Assembly: GCA_017548165.1 (NCBI GenBank)
Contig: JAFYMW010000004.1
Location: 1 to 46,459 of the forward strand
DNA length: 46,459 nt
From: Bacteroidaceae bacterium
Lineage (GTDB): Bacteria; Bacteroidota; Bacteroidia; Bacteroidales; Bacteroidaceae
Direction: 5' to 3'
Positions 9,201 through 19,559 of this stretch are shown piece by piece. The position numbers and the translations under genes are program-made. The notes beneath the pieces are model-generated. The model did not search any database. It was not told the DNA's origin and saw only the letters and a list, made by a program, of their open reading frames with translations. Every line of letters begins with the position of its first letter. Position 1 is the first letter of the stretch.

Positions 9201-10604
9201 CTTACCCTCGATCATCTTAGGCTGGAATGCCTGAATACCCAAACGGTGCAGTGTTGGTGCACGGTTCAAGAGTACGGGATGACCCTTCATCACATTCTCG
9301 AGGATATCCCAAATAACGGGATCCTTGCGGTCAACAATCTTCTTAGCACTCTTTACGGTCTTCACGATACCGCGCTCGATGAGCTTACGGATGATGAATG
9401 GTTTGTAGAGCTCTGCTGCCATCAACTTGGGCAGACCGCACTCACCCATCTTCAACTCGGGACCAACAACGATTACAGAACGTGCAGAGTAGTCAACACG
9501 CTTACCGAGCAAGTTCTGACGGAAACGGCCCTGCTTACCCTTCAATGAGTCGCTCAAAGACTTCAAAGGACGGTTGCTCTCTGACTTGACAGCGCTGGCA
9601 CGACGACTGTTGTCGAACAGACTATCTACAGCCTCTTGGAGCATACGCTTCTCGTTACGCAGAATAACCTCAGGAGCCTTGATTTCCAACAAACGCTTCA
9701 GACGGTTGTTACGAATGATTACACGACGATAAAGATCGTTCAAATCACTGGTAGCGAAACGACCACCATCCAGGGGTACGAGAGGACGAAGTTCGGGTGG
9801 GATTACAGGCAGAATGCGCAGAATCATCCACTCGGGCTTATTGATCTCGCGGCTAGCGCGGAAGCTCTCAACAACCTGAAGGCGCTTCAATGCCTCGTTC
9901 TTACGCTGCTGTGCACCCTCGGTGTTAGCAGTATCGCGCAACTCATAGCTGAGTTTGTCGAGGTCTACACGCTGCAAGAGGTCAAGAATAGCCTCAGCAC
10001 CCATCTTGGCAATGAACTTGTTGGGATCACTGTCTTCAAGGAACTGGTTGTCGCGAGGAAGACGATCCATCAAAGAGATATACTCATCTTCGCTCAAGAG
10101 ATCACCCTCACGTGCTACGCCATCCTGAAGGTCACGCTCATCATTCTCGTTGCGAGGACCCAGGATACCGGGCTGGATTACTACATAGCGCTCGTAGTAT
10201 ATGATACTATCAAGTTTCTTGGTTGGCATACCAAGAAGATAGCCTATCTTATTGGGCAGAGAACGGAAATACCAGATGTGAGCCACAGGCACAACAAGCT
10301 GGATATGACCACTTCTTTCGCGACGTACCTTTTTCTCGGTAACCTCCACACCACAACGGTCACATACGATACCCTTGTAACGGATGCGCTTGTACTTACC
10401 GCAATGGCACTCATAGTCCTTGGTAGGACCGAAAATACGCTCGCAGAACAAACCGTCACGCTCGGGCTTATATGTACGATAGTTGATGGTCTCGGGTTTC
10501 AACACCTCGCCGTAAGAGTTTTCCAGAATCTCCTCGGGGGATGCCAATCCGATGGTTATCTTGGTGAAGTTATTCTTCACTTTGGTTTCTTTCTTGAAAG
10601 CCAT
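6297..10604 (-). CDS. rpoC: DNA-directed RNA polymerase subunit beta'
   Basis: Largest catalytic subunit of RNA polymerase, 1435 residues and full-length. The N-terminal zinc site uses Cys66, Cys68, Cys81 and Cys84 (CHCGKYKR...CDRCG). The metal-binding active-site loop NADFDGD is at residues 481-487, with Asp483, Asp485 and Asp487 holding catalytic Mg2+. The second zinc site (CGTLRGLEC...[11 protein letters not shown]) and the trigger-loop region [16 protein letters not shown] are intact. It starts 18 nt after the rpoB stop codon and is followed by a strong terminator at 6226-6270. No damage is seen. Confidence 0.99.
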   Translation of the reverse strand: MAFKKETKVKNNFTKITIGLASPEEILENSYGEVLKPETINYRTYKPERDGLFCERIFGPTKDYECHCGKYKRIRYKGIVCDRCGVEVTEKKVRRERSGHIQLVVPVAHIWYFRSLPNKIGYLLGMPTKKLDSIIYYERYVVIQPGILGPRNENDERDLQDGVAREGDLLSEDEYISLMDRLPRDNQFLEDSDPNKFIAKMGAEAILDLLQRVDLDKLSYELRDTANTEGAQQRKNEALKRLQVVESFRASREINKPEWMILRILPVIPPELRPLVPLDGGRFATSDLNDLYRRVIIRNNRLKRLLEIKAPEVILRNEKRMLQEAVDSLFDNSRRASAVKSESNRPLKSLSDSLKGKQGRFRQNLLGKRVDYSARSVIVVGPELKMGECGLPKLMAAELYKPFIIRKLIERGIVKTVKSAKKIVDRKDPVIWDILENVMKGHPVLLNRAPTLHRLGIQAFQPKMIEGKAIQLHPLACTAFNADFDGDQMAVHLPLSNEAILEAQLLMLQSHNILNPANGEPITVPSQDMVLGLYYITKLRPGAQGSGMSFYAPEEAIIAYNQNRVEIHAPIKVIVDDLLEDGTLGKRQVETSVGRLIANEIIPVEIGYFNDIIAKKTLRGLITKVIKTVGVARACEFLDGIKNLGYKMAYEGGLSFNLGDIIVPEQKAELVQRGNDEIERITMDYGMGFITDKERYNQVIETWTKVNNDLSKILMKTMAEAEEGFNAVYMMLDSGARGSAGQISQLSGMRGLMAKPQKAGAEPLTIENPILSNFKEGMSVLEYFISTHGARKGLADTALKTADAGYLTRRLVDVSHDVIITEEDCGTLRGLECTALKNGDEVVSSLYDRILGRVSVHDVIHPTTGKMIVAAGDEITEAKAKEIEESPIEMVEIRSVLTCESRKGVCVKCYGRNLASSRMVHKGEAVGVIAAQSIGEPGTQLTLRTFHAGGVAGNAVANAQIKAKYDARLEFEELRTVESKTDNGTTQIVVSRLAEVRFVEPKTGIVLLTQDVPYGSTLFKQEGDIVQKDDIIAQWDPFNSVIVTESAGKVKFEDVIENVTYRVETDEATKQSEYIIIESKDRNKIPACHILDENGDILRTYNFPIGGHIAITDGTDARVGEILVKIPRVVGGGGDITGGLPRVTELFEARNPSNPAVVAEIDGVVSMGRLKRGNREITITSKVGDVRKYLVPISKQILVQDNDNVRAGTPLSDGAITPADILAIKGPTAVQEYIVNEIQDVYRLQGVKINDKHFEVIVRQMMRKVQIVEPGDTRFLETQVVDKMEFAEENDRIWGKKVVVNAGDSETMHAGQIVTSRRLRDENSLLKRQDKKIVEVRDAMPATSTQILQGITRSSLATSSFMSAASFQETTKVLNEAAINGKSDYLEGMKENVICGHLIPAGTGMREYEKIVVGSREDYERTVANRKARLDFDDF

Positions 10605-10622
10605 ATCTTGTTTCTATCTTTT

Positions 10623-13600
10623 TTAATCCAACGAAATTCTCAAGCCTAAGCCACGCAACTCATGCAACAATACATTCAATGATTCGGGGATACCAGCAGC
10701 AGGCATTGCATCGCCCTTGACAATAGCCTCATAAGCCTTGCTTCTACCGGTAACGTCATCACTCTTGATGGTCAGGATCTCCTGAAGAACATGGCTAGCG
10801 CCAAATGCCTCAATAGCCCAAACCTCCATCTCACCGAAACGCTGACCACCGAACTGTGCCTTACCACCAAGAGGCTGCTGTGTAATCAAGCTGTAGGGAC
10901 CAATGCTACGTGCGTGCATCTTGTCCTCAACCATATGACCGAGCTTAAGCATATAAGCCACACCTACGGTTGCCAACTGGTCGAAGGGTTCACCTGTAGC
11001 ACCATCGTACAACTGTGTAGAGCAGTAACGAGGCAGACCAGCCTTATCAGTCCATTCGTTCAAGTCCTCGAGGTGAGCACCATCAAAGATGGGAGTAGCA
11101 AACTTAACACCCAACTTCTTACCTGCAGCACCAAGTACGGTCTCAAAGATCTGACCGATGTTCATACGGCTAGGCACACCAAGGGGATTCAGAACGATAT
11201 CTACGGGAGTACCATCTGCCAAGAAAGGCATATCCTCCTGACGAACCACCTTAGAAACGATACCCTTGTTACCGTGACGACCAGCCATCTTATCACCTAC
11301 GCCGATCTTACGCTTCTTAGCGATATATACCTTAGCCATCTGAATGATACCACTGGGCAACTCATCGCCTACGGTGATAGCAATCTTGGCACGCTTGATT
11401 TCTGCATCAAGAACCTTGTACTTCTTGAGGAAGTTGATAACCAAAGTCTTGATGAGGCCATTGATGTGCTCGTCATCTGTCCAACCAACAAGCTGTACAG
11501 CAGTGAAGTCGAAGGTCTCCAATACAGAAGCTGTGATCTTAACACCTGCGGGGATAAGCTCTGCTCCCATATAATCCTTGATACCCATGCTCAACTTATC
11601 AGCAGTGAGTTCGAGCAGCTTATCAATAAGGATTGCCTTAAGATCGGCTACCTTGCATTCAAACTCCTCGTCAATAGCAGCGATACGCTTCTTATCTTCT
11701 GCCTTGGCAGCACGGTTCTTGATAGCTTTAGAGAACAACTTCTTGTCGATAACAACACCCTTGAGAGAGGGACTTGCCTTCAGAGAAGCATCCTTTACAT
11801 CACCTGCCTTATCACCAAAGATGGCACGCAACAACTTCTCCTCGGGGCTGGGATCACTCTCACCCTTGGGAGTAATCTTACCAATCATGATATCGCCGGG
11901 AACAACAGTAGCACCGATACGGATGATACCATTCTCGTCCAAATCCTTTGTTGCTTCCTCGCTTACGTTGGGGATATCACTTGTCAATTCCTCCATACCA
12001 CGCTTGGTTTCACGAACCTCCAAGCTGAACTCCTCAACATGTACACTAGTAAGGATATCCTCACGAACGATACGCTCGTTCAATACGATAGCATCCTCAT
12101 AGTTGTAACCCTTCCATGGCATGTAAGCCACCAAGAGGTTCTTACCCAATGCCAATTCACCAGCCTCGGTTGAATAACCCTCAGTCAAGATATCACCTGC
12201 CTTAACTCGCTGACCCTTCTCGCAAATAGGACGAAGGTCAATGGTCATATTCTGGTTGGTACGACGGAACTTAGGAATACGATATTCCTTCATTGCGGGT
12301 TCGAAGCTAACGAAATCCTCTTCCTCGGTACGATCGTAAAGGATGCGGATTGTTGTTGCATCAACATAATCGATAACACCATCACCCTCGGCAGTAATCA
12401 TAGTACGGCTATCTTCACAAACCTGCTTCTCGATACCAGTACCAACAATAGGAGCCTCGGTACGAAGCAGAGGTACTGCCTGACGCATCATGTTACTACC
12501 CATCAATGCACGGTGAGCATCGTCATGCTCCAAGAAAGGAATCAAACCTGCAGCAATAGAAGCAATCTGCTGTGGAGCTACGTCCATAAGATTTACCTGA
12601 GTGGGAGGAACCACAGGATAGTCATCGTCCTGACGACACTTTACCACCTTACGGATGAAGGTACCATCATCGCGCAAAGGAGCATTACCCTGACCGATAA
12701 CCAAATTCTCCTCCTCCTCGGCACTGTAATATTTGATACCATTGTCAGAAAGGTCAACGATACCATTCTCAACCTTTCTATAAGGAGTCTCAATGAAACC
12801 AAGGTCGTTGATCTTAGCATACAAACAAAGAGAACTGATAAGACCGATATTGGGACCTTCAGGAGACTCAATAGGACACAGACGACCATAGTGAGTGAAG
12901 TGTACGTCACGAACCTCAAAGCCGGCACGCTCACGAGAAAGACCGCCAGGACCAAGGGCAGAAAGACGACGCTTGTGTGTCACCTCAGCCAAGGGGTTGG
13001 TTTGGTCCATGAACTGACTCAAAGCATTGGTACCAAAGAAGGTGTTGATAACACCAGAGATGGTCTTAGCATTGATAAGGTCTGTGGGTTTGAACACCTC
13101 GTTATCACGAACGTTCATACGCTCACGAATGGTACGGCTCATACGAGCAAGACCAATAGCAAACTGATTTGACAACTGTTCACCAACGGTACGTACGCGA
13201 CGATTGCTCAAGTGGTCGATATCATCAACATTTGCCTTGCTATTGATAAGCTCGATCAAATACTTGATAATCTCAATGATATCCTCCTTGGTCAGTACGC
13301 GAACATCGTTGTCGGTAGACAAGTTCAACTTCTTGTTTATACGATAACGACCCACTTCGCCCAAGTCATAACGCTTATCAGAGAAGAACAAGTTGAAGAT
13401 AACTTCCTTAGCACTTGCATCATCAACAGGGTCAGCATTACGCAACTGACGATATATATATGTAATAGCTTCCTTCTCGCTATTAGATGTATCCTTCTGA
13501 AGAGTGTTGAAGATTATGCTGTAGTCACTACCCTGAGCACTATTCTTGTGCAACAAGATAGAGGTCTCACCACTTTCAAGAATCTGACTGATATTCTCCT

Positions 13601-14432
13601 CTGTCAACTCGCTCTCACGATCCAGCAGAACCTCATTACGCTCGATACTTACTACTTCACCGGTATCTTCGTCAACAAAGTCCTCTACCCAGCTCTTCAA
13701 AACACGTGCAGCAAGTTTCTGTCCAAGATGAGCAGACAAATCCTCCTTGGTTACCTGTACCTCTTCAGCAAGGTTAAAAATTTCCAAAATATCACGGTCA
13801 TTTTCAAAACCGATAGCACGCAAGAGAGTTGTCACAGGCAACTTCTTCTTACGATCGATGTAAGCATACATCACATTCTGGATGTCAGTTGCAAATTCAA
13901 TCCAACTGCCCTTGAAAGGAATAATACGAGCAGAATACAACTGTGTTCCATTGCTATGCACACTGCTTCCGAAGAACACACCAGGAGAACGGTGCAACTG
14001 GCTAACCACTACACGCTCGGCACCATTGATGATAAAGGTACCATTGTTTGTCATATAGGGGATAGGGCCCAAGAAAACATCTTCGATTACTGTATCGAAC
14101 TCCTCATGATCGGGGTCGGTACAATAAAGCTTCAATTTTGCCTTCAAAGGCACACAATAAGTTAGGCCGCGTTCGAGGCATTCTTCGATAGAATAACGTG
14201 GTGGATCTATATAATAGTCCAAGAACTCAAGAACAAAGTTGTTACGAGTGTCAGCAATAGGAAAGTTCTCGCTGAACACTTTGTACAAACCATCGTTCTT
14301 ACGAAGTTCTGGGGGTGTATCCAACTGGAGGAAGTCACTAAAAGACTTCAACTGCACGTCAAGAAAATCCGGATAAGCATAAGGAGCCTTGACGGTTGCA
14401 AAATTTACTCTGTTGTTAATAATATTAGACAT
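10623..14432 (-). CDS. rpoB: DNA-directed RNA polymerase subunit beta
   Basis: Second-largest catalytic subunit of RNA polymerase, 1269 residues, complete. The rifampicin-binding segment reads [20 protein letters not shown]. Asp476, His486 and Ser491 correspond to E. coli D516, H526 and S531 and are wild-type, so rifampicin sensitivity at this site is inferred. Other conserved blocks include [17 protein letters not shown] and the C-terminal [20 protein letters not shown]-type region, which reads VWAIE here. It lies downstream of rplL across a 104-nt gap holding an attenuator-like hairpin, and upstream of rpoC by 18 nt. Confidence 0.99.
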   Translation of the reverse strand: MSNIINNRVNFATVKAPYAYPDFLDVQLKSFSDFLQLDTPPELRKNDGLYKVFSENFPIADTRNNFVLEFLDYYIDPPRYSIEECLERGLTYCVPLKAKLKLYCTDPDHEEFDTVIEDVFLGPIPYMTNNGTFIINGAERVVVSQLHRSPGVFFGSSVHSNGTQLYSARIIPFKGSWIEFATDIQNVMYAYIDRKKKLPVTTLLRAIGFENDRDILEIFNLAEEVQVTKEDLSAHLGQKLAARVLKSWVEDFVDEDTGEVVSIERNEVLLDRESELTEENISQILESGETSILLHKNSAQGSDYSIIFNTLQKDTSNSEKEAITYIYRQLRNADPVDDASAKEVIFNLFFSDKRYDLGEVGRYRINKKLNLSTDNDVRVLTKEDIIEIIKYLIELINSKANVDDIDHLSNRRVRTVGEQLSNQFAIGLARMSRTIRERMNVRDNEVFKPTDLINAKTISGVINTFFGTNALSQFMDQTNPLAEVTHKRRLSALGPGGLSRERAGFEVRDVHFTHYGRLCPIESPEGPNIGLISSLCLYAKINDLGFIETPYRKVENGIVDLSDNGIKYYSAEEEENLVIGQGNAPLRDDGTFIRKVVKCRQDDDYPVVPPTQVNLMDVAPQQIASIAAGLIPFLEHDDAHRALMGSNMMRQAVPLLRTEAPIVGTGIEKQVCEDSRTMITAEGDGVIDYVDATTIRILYDRTEEEDFVSFEPAMKEYRIPKFRRTNQNMTIDLRPICEKGQRVKAGDILTEGYSTEAGELALGKNLLVAYMPWKGYNYEDAIVLNERIVREDILTSVHVEEFSLEVRETKRGMEELTSDIPNVSEEATKDLDENGIIRIGATVVPGDIMIGKITPKGESDPSPEEKLLRAIFGDKAGDVKDASLKASPSLKGVVIDKKLFSKAIKNRAAKAEDKKRIAAIDEEFECKVADLKAILIDKLLELTADKLSMGIKDYMGAELIPAGVKITASVLETFDFTAVQLVGWTDDEHINGLIKTLVINFLKKYKVLDAEIKRAKIAITVGDELPSGIIQMAKVYIAKKRKIGVGDKMAGRHGNKGIVSKVVRQEDMPFLADGTPVDIVLNPLGVPSRMNIGQIFETVLGAAGKKLGVKFATPIFDGAHLEDLNEWTDKAGLPRYCSTQLYDGATGEPFDQLATVGVAYMLKLGHMVEDKMHARSIGPYSLITQQPLGGKAQFGGQRFGEMEVWAIEAFGASHVLQEILTIKSDDVTGRSKAYEAIVKGDAMPAAGIPESLNVLLHELRGLGLRISLD

Positions 14433-14472
14433 CTAATCGGTCTTTTATGATAACTTTGGAATTGTATAGACA

Positions 14473-14511
14473 CAAAAAGGTAAAGAACCCTCTACCAGAG
14501 GATCCTTTACC
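14473..14511 (-). terminator. Attenuator-like hairpin between rplL and rpoB
   Basis: On the minus strand, an outer stem GGTAAAG/CTTTACC (14505-14511 with 14479-14485) and an inner stem CCTCT/AGAGG with a 3-nt loop are followed by TTTTTG (14474-14478). This has the form of an intrinsic terminator inside an operon. In E. coli a partial attenuator at the same place lets ribosomal protein transcripts exceed rpoBC transcripts; the same role is inferred here. Confidence 0.7.
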
Positions 14512-14536
14512 GTAATTCCTTTACAGGAAGCGTTGA

Positions 14537-14911
14537 TTACTTCAACTCGATCTTAGCACCAGCCTCCTCGAGAGTCTTCTTCAAAGCCTCAGCGTCAGCC
14601 TTGGGCATGCCTTCCTTCAAAGTGCTGGGAGCGCCGTCTACCATCTCCTTAGCTTCCTTCAAACCAAGACCACAAGCCTCCTTAACGGCCTTAACAACCT
14701 GGAGCTTAGCAGCACCTGCGTCAACCAATACTACGTCGAAGTCAGTCTTCTCCTCTGCAGCAGCCTCAGCAGCAGCAGCGGGAGCAGCAACTGCTACAGC
14801 AGCAGCAGCGGGCTCAATACCATACTCATCCTTAAGGATAGTTGCCAACTCATTAACTTCCTTTACTGTCAAGTTTACCAACTCTTCAGCGATAGCTTTC
14901 AAATCTGCCAT
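14537..14911 (-). CDS. rplL: 50S ribosomal protein L7/L12
   Basis: Stalk protein that recruits and activates translational GTPases. The 124 residues divide into the N-terminal dimerisation domain ([20 protein letters not shown]), an alanine-rich flexible hinge (about residues 34-55) and the C-terminal factor-binding domain beginning KTDFDVVL, with [20 protein letters not shown]. The length is normal. It follows rplJ by 63 nt and precedes the attenuator and rpoB. High-expression codon use is evident. Confidence 0.98.
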   Translation of the reverse strand: MADLKAIAEELVNLTVKEVNELATILKDEYGIEPAAAAVAVAAPAAAAEAAAEEKTDFDVVLVDAGAAKLQVVKAVKEACGLGLKEAKEMVDGAPSTLKEGMPKADAEALKKTLEEAGAKIELK

Positions 14912-14974
14912 TTTCTTTTATATTTTAATTGATTAGTTTATTAATTTAATTGTTTTATGCGACGTGACCGAATA

Positions 14975-15499
14975 TTACTCGGGACGCTCGCCCAAGGTCT
15001 TGAGAACACCATGGATTGTGTTCTGACCGCTCTGCAATGCAGAAAGAACGTTCTTTGCGGGAGACTGCAACAGTGCAACGATATCTGCGATAACCTCGTT
15101 CTTGCTCTTGATAGAACACAAAGCATCCAACTGTTCAGCACCTACATAGATACCCTCCTCGGCATATGCTGCCTTGAGAGCGGGCTTCTCAATCTTCTTA
15201 CCCCTGAGTTCCTTAATCATCTTAGCAGGAGCATTAGCAACCTCTGTGAAGAGAACTGCTGTAGTACCTACCAATACGGGATTCAGAGCCTCGAAATCAA
15301 CCTCGCTAGCCTCGAGAGCCTTCTGCAAGAGAGTGTTCTTAACAACAACCATCTTCAGGTTGTTCTTGAAACACATGCGACGGAGGTTGCTTGTCTGACC
15401 AGCGTTCATACCCTCAACATCAACGATGTAGAAGTGAGGATACTGCTTCAGCAACTCACCGAGCTGTTCAATAATTAAGCCTTTATCTTCCTTTCTCAT
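14975..15499 (-). CDS. rplJ: 50S ribosomal protein L10
   Basis: Base of the ribosomal stalk; it binds 23S rRNA and carries the L7/L12 dimers on its C-terminal helix. The length is 174 residues. The N-terminal RNA-binding domain includes YPHFYIVDVEGMNAGQTSNLRR, and the C-terminal helix ends VLKTLGERPE. It lies 15 nt downstream of rplA. In many bacteria L10-L12 represses this operon by binding the rplJ leader. The leader here is too short for a separate structure, so such control would have to act within rplA. Confidence 0.97.
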   Translation of the reverse strand: MRKEDKGLIIEQLGELLKQYPHFYIVDVEGMNAGQTSNLRRMCFKNNLKMVVVKNTLLQKALEASEVDFEALNPVLVGTTAVLFTEVANAPAKMIKELRGKKIEKPALKAAYAEEGIYVGAEQLDALCSIKSKNEVIADIVALLQSPAKNVLSALQSGQNTIHGVLKTLGERPE

Positions 15500-15514
15500 G
15501 ATAACTTACTATTT

Positions 15515-16213
15515 TTAGATTTCTTCGGTGGTCTTAGGATCAACCTTGATACCACGGCTCATTGTACTTGAAAGATAAACACTCTTAACGTATGTACCCT
15601 TGGCAGCAGCGGGCTTCAACTTGATAATTGTTGCCATGAACTCCTTTGCGTTCTCAGCAATCTTCTCAGGGCTGAAGCTTACCTTACCAATAGCAGCGTG
15701 TACGATACCGGTCTTGTCAACCTTAAAGTCAATCTTACCCTGCTTAACCTCACGAACAGCCTTAGCAACGTCCATGGTTACGGTACCACTCTTGGGGTTG
15801 GGCATCAAACCGCGGGGACCAAGAACACGACCCAAAGCACCAATCTTACCCATGATAGCGGGCATGGTGATAATTACATCGATGTCTGTCCAACCACCCT
15901 TAATCTTCTCGATATATTCGTCAAGACCTACATAGTCAGCACCAGCTTCCTTAGCAGCAGCCTCTTGATCGGGAGTACAGAGACAAAGTACACGAGTTAC
16001 CTTACCTGTACCATGGGGCAGAGATACAACGCCACGTACCATCTGGTTAGCCTTACGAGGGTCTACACCAAGACGAACGTCGATATCTACAGATGCATCA
16101 AACTTGGTAGTGGTAATTTCCTTTACCAAGGCAGAAGCCTCCTTCAGTGAATATGCCTTCCCTGCTTCAATCTTCTCAGCTACCAACTTCTGGTTTTTTG
16201 TCAGTTTACTCAT
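15515..16213 (-). CDS. rplA: 50S ribosomal protein L1
   Basis: L1 stalk protein that helps release deacylated tRNA from the E site and, in many bacteria, represses its own operon. The length is 232 residues, complete. Conserved motifs are [31 protein letters not shown] and [12 protein letters not shown]. It lies 20 nt downstream of rplK and 15 nt upstream of rplJ in the L11-L1-L10-L12 order. No anomaly is seen. Confidence 0.98.
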   Translation of the reverse strand: MSKLTKNQKLVAEKIEAGKAYSLKEASALVKEITTTKFDASVDIDVRLGVDPRKANQMVRGVVSLPHGTGKVTRVLCLCTPDQEAAAKEAGADYVGLDEYIEKIKGGWTDIDVIITMPAIMGKIGALGRVLGPRGLMPNPKSGTVTMDVAKAVREVKQGKIDFKVDKTGIVHAAIGKVSFSPEKIAENAKEFMATIIKLKPAAAKGTYVKSVYLSSTMSRGIKVDPKTTEEI

Positions 16214-16233
16214 TGTTAATTGAAGTTTTAAAA

Positions 16234-16674
16234 TTATTTACCAGGGAATTCACCCTTCACAGAGATACCCATACTTCTTGCAGTACCAGCTACCAAAGTC
16301 ATTGCAGCCTCTACAGTAAAACAATTCAAGTCAGGCATTTTATCCTCAGCGATAGCACGAACCTGATCCCATGTAATCTCCGCAATCTTCTTACGGTTAG
16401 GCTCAGCAGAACCGCCCTTTACCTTAGCAACCTCCATCAACTGAACAGCTACGGGAGGAGTCTTAACAACGAAGTCATAAGACTTGTCATTGTAATAGGT
16501 AATAACAACAGGGAGTACCTTACCGGCCTTGTCTTGAGTGCGGGCATTGAAAGCCTTGCAGAAATCCATGATATTGATACCCTTTGAACCAAGAGCAGGA
16601 CCTACTGGAGGTGAAGGATTAGCTGCGCCGCCTTTAATCTGCAATTTGATAAATCCAGCAACTTCTTTAGCCAT
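16234..16674 (-). CDS. rplK: 50S ribosomal protein L11
   Basis: GTPase-associated centre protein, also needed for the stringent response through RelA. The length is 146 residues. The proline-rich N-terminal switch region [20 protein letters not shown] is conserved, and the C-terminal rRNA-binding domain is intact. It lies 88 nt downstream of nusG. In that gap a 7-bp hairpin (16733-16753) could act in processing, attenuation or L1 feedback, but it has no U-tract and is only suggestive. Confidence 0.97.
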   Translation of the reverse strand: MAKEVAGFIKLQIKGGAANPSPPVGPALGSKGINIMDFCKAFNARTQDKAGKVLPVVITYYNDKSYDFVVKTPPVAVQLMEVAKVKGGSAEPNRKKIAEITWDQVRAIAEDKMPDLNCFTVEAAMTLVAGTARSMGISVKGEFPGK

Positions 16675-16762
16675 TTTTGTTTTTCTCTTTTAATAGTTAA
16701 ATTTGTGAGTCATTGAAGTTTTAAGCCTTAATAGAGCAACGTAACATTACTCTAACTCTCAA

Positions 16763-17317
16763 CTACAACTTCTCAACCTGCATAAAACCAAGTTCCAATG
16801 GTGTTTTACGACCAAAGATCTTGACCATAACCTTGAGCTTCTTCTTCTCATTATTGATTTCCTCAATAATAGCATCAAAGCCGTTGAATGGACCATCTGT
16901 AACCTTGATGTTCTCGCCAACCTCGAAAGGAATAACGATTTCTTCGGGTACATCCTGAATCTCATCCACAGTACCAAGCATTTGACTTACTTCAGCTGCC
17001 GACATTGGCATTGGAGTAGTGCTTGACTTTGTTGCAGACAGAAAACCCAATACGTTAGGAACATTTCTGAGCTGTGACTGAGTCTCACCTATTAAGGCTG
17101 CCTCAACGAAGACATAACCGCTAAAGCGATTCTTCTCCTTCACAATTCTCTTACCATTGCGTACAGTTACGACTTTCTCAGTAGGAATAAGTACTTGAGA
17201 AACATTAGAAGCGAAATCGCGATGCTGCGAAATCAAAGCCTCAATGTATTCCTTTACCTTGCCTTCCTTGCCACTGATGGCACGCATTACATACCATCTC
17301 TTTTCAATTTCAGCCAT
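16763..17317 (-). CDS. nusG: Transcription termination/antitermination protein NusG
   Basis: RNA polymerase elongation factor that also links transcription to translation and to Rho. The length is 184 residues. The NGN domain (RWYVMRAISGKEGKVKEYIE, residues 6-25) and the C-terminal KOW domain (VGENIKVTDGPFNGFDAII) are both present. It follows secE by 16 nt. It is the housekeeping NusG by context (secE-nusG-rplKAJL), not a UpxY-type specialised paralogue of capsule operons. Confidence 0.97.
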   Translation of the reverse strand: MAEIEKRWYVMRAISGKEGKVKEYIEALISQHRDFASNVSQVLIPTEKVVTVRNGKRIVKEKNRFSGYVFVEAALIGETQSQLRNVPNVLGFLSATKSSTTPMPMSAAEVSQMLGTVDEIQDVPEEIVIPFEVGENIKVTDGPFNGFDAIIEEINNEKKKLKVMVKIFGRKTPLELGFMQVEKL

Positions 17318-17333
17318 TCCTAATAACTATAAA

Positions 17334-17525
17334 TTAACCAAGAACACCGTAAACACCTTCAAGTGCCATATGACACAAAAGATCCCAGAAATAAACAACC
17401 AGCGCGATGCAGAGGGAAGCAATTAAAACAACAACAGCGCTACCTGTCAGTTCCTTAAGCGAAGGCCAAGTGGTCTTATGCACAAGTTCTTCGTATGAAT
17501 TCTTGCAATAATCAATAATTTGCAT
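17334..17525 (-). CDS. secE: Preprotein translocase subunit SecE
   Basis: Small essential subunit of the SecYEG channel in the inner membrane. The length is 63 residues, with the conserved amphipathic segment YEELVHKTTWPSLKELTGSA followed by one transmembrane helix (about residues 29-50). It is the short, single-span form usual outside the Gammaproteobacteria. It lies between tRNA-Trp (14 nt upstream) and nusG, as in most bacteria. Confidence 0.95.
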   Translation of the reverse strand: MQIIDYCKNSYEELVHKTTWPSLKELTGSAVVVLIASLCIALVVYFWDLLCHMALEGVYGVLG

Positions 17526-17539
17526 TTCTTTATCTTTTT

Positions 17540-17615
17540 TGGCACGGGAAGAGAGGCTCGAACTCCCGACACCTGGTTTTGGAGACCAGTGCTCTACCGA
17601 CTGAGCTATTCCCGT
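17540..17615 (-). tRNA. tRNA-Trp (anticodon CCA)
   Basis: A cloverleaf on the minus strand with acceptor stem ACGGGAA/TTCCCGT, D-arm TAGCTCAGTCGGTAGAGC, anticodon loop CTCCAAA (CCA) and T-arm GGGAGTTCGAGCCTCTC. The 3' CCA is encoded in the DNA, unlike the other three tRNAs here. It lies between tuf and secE, the common place for tRNA-Trp. Confidence 0.97.
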
Positions 17616-17619
17616 AGAT

Positions 17620-17648
17620 AGAGTCCTACCATATTTTGGCAGGACTCT
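17620..17648 (-). other. Hairpin between tuf and tRNA-Trp
   Basis: An 11-bp stem (17620-17630 with 17638-17648, one G-T wobble, loop of 7 nt) lies 25 nt after the tuf stop codon and 4 nt before the tRNA. On the minus strand it has no U-tract, so it may be a processing or protection structure that frees the tRNA 5' end, or a weak terminator after tuf. Confidence 0.5.
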
Positions 17649-17673
17649 AAAAACTTTATTTCTTAACTAAATA

Positions 17674-18855
17674 TTAGTCGAGAATTTCAGTAATCTGACC
17701 AGAACCTACGGTACGACCACCCTCACGGATAGCGAAACGCAGACCTACGTTCAAAGCTACTGCGTAAATCAACTCAACGTTGATCTCTACGTTATCACCG
17801 GGCATTACCATCTCGATACCCTCGGGCAAGTGAATCTCACCGGTACAGTCCATAGTACGCAAGTAGAACTGAGGACGATACTTGTTACCGAAGGGAGTAT
17901 GACGACCACCCTCTTCCTTCTTCAATACGTAGATAGAAGCCTTGAAACTCTTGTGGGGCTTGATTACACCGGGGTGTGTAATAACCATACCACGCTTGAT
18001 CTCCTGCTTGTCGATACCACGGAGCAACAGACCTACGTTGTCACCAGCCTCACCCTGATCCAACAACTTACGGAACATCTCAACACCAGTGATAACTGAC
18101 TTCTTGTCCTCACCAAGACCGAGGATCTGAACTTCGTCACCTACCTTTACAACACCAGTCTCGATACGACCAGTAGCAACGGTACCACGACCAGTAATAG
18201 AGAATACGTCCTCAACGGGCATCAAGAAGGGCTTATCAACTGCACGCTCGGGCTCCTGAATCCAGTTGTCACAAGCATCCATCAACTCCATTACCTTGTC
18301 TTCCCACTGAGCAACACCATTCAGAGCACCCAGAGCAGAACCACGGATAATAGGAGTATCCTCCTCGAACTCATACTGAGCGAGCAACTCACCCATTTCC
18401 ATCTCAACGAGCTCCAACATCTCCTCGTCCTCAACCATGTCGCACTTGTTCAAGAATACAACCAGACGGGGAACGTTTACCTGACGAGCCAACAGGATGT
18501 GCTCACGAGTCTGAGGCATAGGACCATCAGTAGCAGCACAAACGATGATAGCACCGTCCATCTGAGCAGCACCAGTTACCATGTTCTTTACATAGTCGGC
18601 GTGACCAGGGCAGTCAACGTGAGCATAGTGACGACTAGCAGTCTCATACTCAACGTGAGAGGTATTAATAGTAATACCACGCTCCTTCTCCTCGGGAGCA
18701 TTGTCGATCTGATCGAAGCTCTTCTTCTCAGAAAGACCTCTGTTTGCCAATACAGTAGTAATAGCGGCAGTCAAAGTAGTCTTACCGTGGTCAACGTGAC
18801 CGATAGTACCAATGTTTACATGGGGTTTGGTACGTTCAAATTTTTCTTTTGCCAT
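17674..18855 (-). CDS. tuf: Elongation factor Tu
   Basis: GTPase that delivers aminoacyl-tRNA to the ribosome, 393 residues, full-length. G1 is GHVDHGKT (residues 19-26). DCPGHADY and NKCDM give G3 and G4. Domains 2 and 3 are complete and end with [15 protein letters not shown]. It lies downstream of tRNA-Tyr, tRNA-Gly and tRNA-Thr and upstream of tRNA-Trp and secE, the ancestral tRNA-tufB-secE order also seen in E. coli. Codon use is strongly biased, as expected for a highly expressed gene. Confidence 0.99.
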   Translation of the reverse strand: MAKEKFERTKPHVNIGTIGHVDHGKTTLTAAITTVLANRGLSEKKSFDQIDNAPEEKERGITINTSHVEYETASRHYAHVDCPGHADYVKNMVTGAAQMDGAIIVCAATDGPMPQTREHILLARQVNVPRLVVFLNKCDMVEDEEMLELVEMEMGELLAQYEFEEDTPIIRGSALGALNGVAQWEDKVMELMDACDNWIQEPERAVDKPFLMPVEDVFSITGRGTVATGRIETGVVKVGDEVQILGLGEDKKSVITGVEMFRKLLDQGEAGDNVGLLLRGIDKQEIKRGMVITHPGVIKPHKSFKASIYVLKKEEGGRHTPFGNKYRPQFYLRTMDCTGEIHLPEGIEMVMPGDNVEINVELIYAVALNVGLRFAIREGGRTVGSGQITEILD

Positions 18856-18900
18856 AGCGGTAGTTTATATTATATATTATGTATTTGATTCTCAAAATTG

Positions 18901-18972
<72 letters not shown>

Positions 18973-18993
18973 AACATTCCCTCTTTCTCTTTG

Positions 18994-19066
18994 AGCGGAA
19001 GACGGGGCTCAAACCCGCGACCCCCAGCTTGGAAGGCTAGTGCTCTATCGACTGAGCTACTTCCGC
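18994..19066 (-). tRNA. tRNA-Gly (anticodon TCC)
   Basis: Cloverleaf with acceptor stem GCGGAAG/CTTCCGC, anticodon loop CTTCCAA (TCC) closed by CTAGC/GCTGG with one wobble pair, and T-arm GCGGGTTTGAGCCCCGT. CCA is not encoded. It is the middle member of the Tyr-Gly-Thr cluster upstream of tuf. Confidence 0.95.
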
Positions 19067-19094
19067 ATAAACATATACGATTCTCAAAAAGAAG

Positions 19095-19177
19095 TGGGTA
19101 GTGATGGATTCGAACCACCGAAGGCGTAAGCCAGCAGATTTACAGTCTGCCCCATTTGGCCACTCTGGTAACTACCC
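19095..19177 (-). tRNA. tRNA-Tyr (anticodon GTA)
   Basis: Class II tRNA of 83 nt with a long variable arm. The acceptor stem is GGGTAGT/ACTACCC and the anticodon loop is CTGTAAA (GTA). CCA is not encoded. It is the first member of the tRNA-Tyr-Gly-Thr-tuf transcript, 20 nt below a canonical promoter -7 box. Confidence 0.96.
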
Positions 19178-19196
19178 GTATGCCTATTTGCGGATG

Positions 19197-19228
19197 CAAA
19201 ATTAGGCATATTTTTTGAAACCACCAAA
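19197..19228 (-). promoter_or_regulatory. Promoter of the tRNA-Tyr-Gly-Thr-tuf transcription unit
   Basis: On the minus strand TTTG (19225-19228), a 20-nt spacer and TAATTTTG (19197-19204) match the Bacteroidetes TTTG-N19/20-TAnnTTTG promoter. The predicted start is just upstream of tRNA-Tyr. It probably drives the three tRNAs and tuf, with read-through into secE and beyond. Confidence 0.8.
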
Positions 19229-19254
19229 ACTTTTGCAAGTTTTTAGTGTATTAT

Positions 19255-19542
19255 CTACTTATTTTTGTGCTTTTCTATCTGGCGCTGCAGAATTTCGCAC
19301 GTTTTATCAATTGCTTCTTCAAAAGTGTCGCATGTCTCGGTGGCAAATAAGCTCTTGCCCGGAACATCAACCTTGATATCCACCTGTTTATTCATAGCGG
19401 ATTCAGGCTTAACGACCTTCAATGACACCTCTACCTTTCCTATTTCTTCGTCGAAGCGTCCCAGTTTACCAACCTTCTTCTGAATGAAGTCATGAAGTCT
19501 CTCGTTCACATCAAAGTGAATTGCCTTAACTCTAATGTCCAT
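19255..19542 (-). CDS. hpf: Ribosome hibernation promoting factor (short HPF/RaiA family)
   Basis: Ribosome-associated protein that blocks the decoding site in slow growth. The length is 95 residues, the short form without the C-terminal dimerisation domain. The start MDIRVKAIHFDVNERLHDFI, the KVEVSLKVVKPES strand and the basic helix ending QRQIEKHKNK fit the family. It lies 17 nt downstream of the xerC-like gene and just upstream of the tRNA promoter. It is probably co-transcribed with rpsU and the recombinase. Confidence 0.93.
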   Translation of the reverse strand: MDIRVKAIHFDVNERLHDFIQKKVGKLGRFDEEIGKVEVSLKVVKPESAMNKQVDIKVDVPGKSLFATETCDTFEEAIDKTCEILQRQIEKHKNK

Positions 19543-19559
19543 AAATCCTCCTTTTCTTA

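Noticed and set aside
8022-12173. Long plus-strand open frames across rpoC and rpoB (for example 8022-9029 and 10791-12173)
   Set aside because: They are antisense to intact, highly conserved polymerase genes and show Thr/Leu-rich meaningless sequence. They are produced by codon bias.
16763-17317. NusG as a specialised UpxY-type antiterminator
   Set aside because: It is embedded in secE-nusG-rplK, so it is the housekeeping copy. No capsule genes are near.
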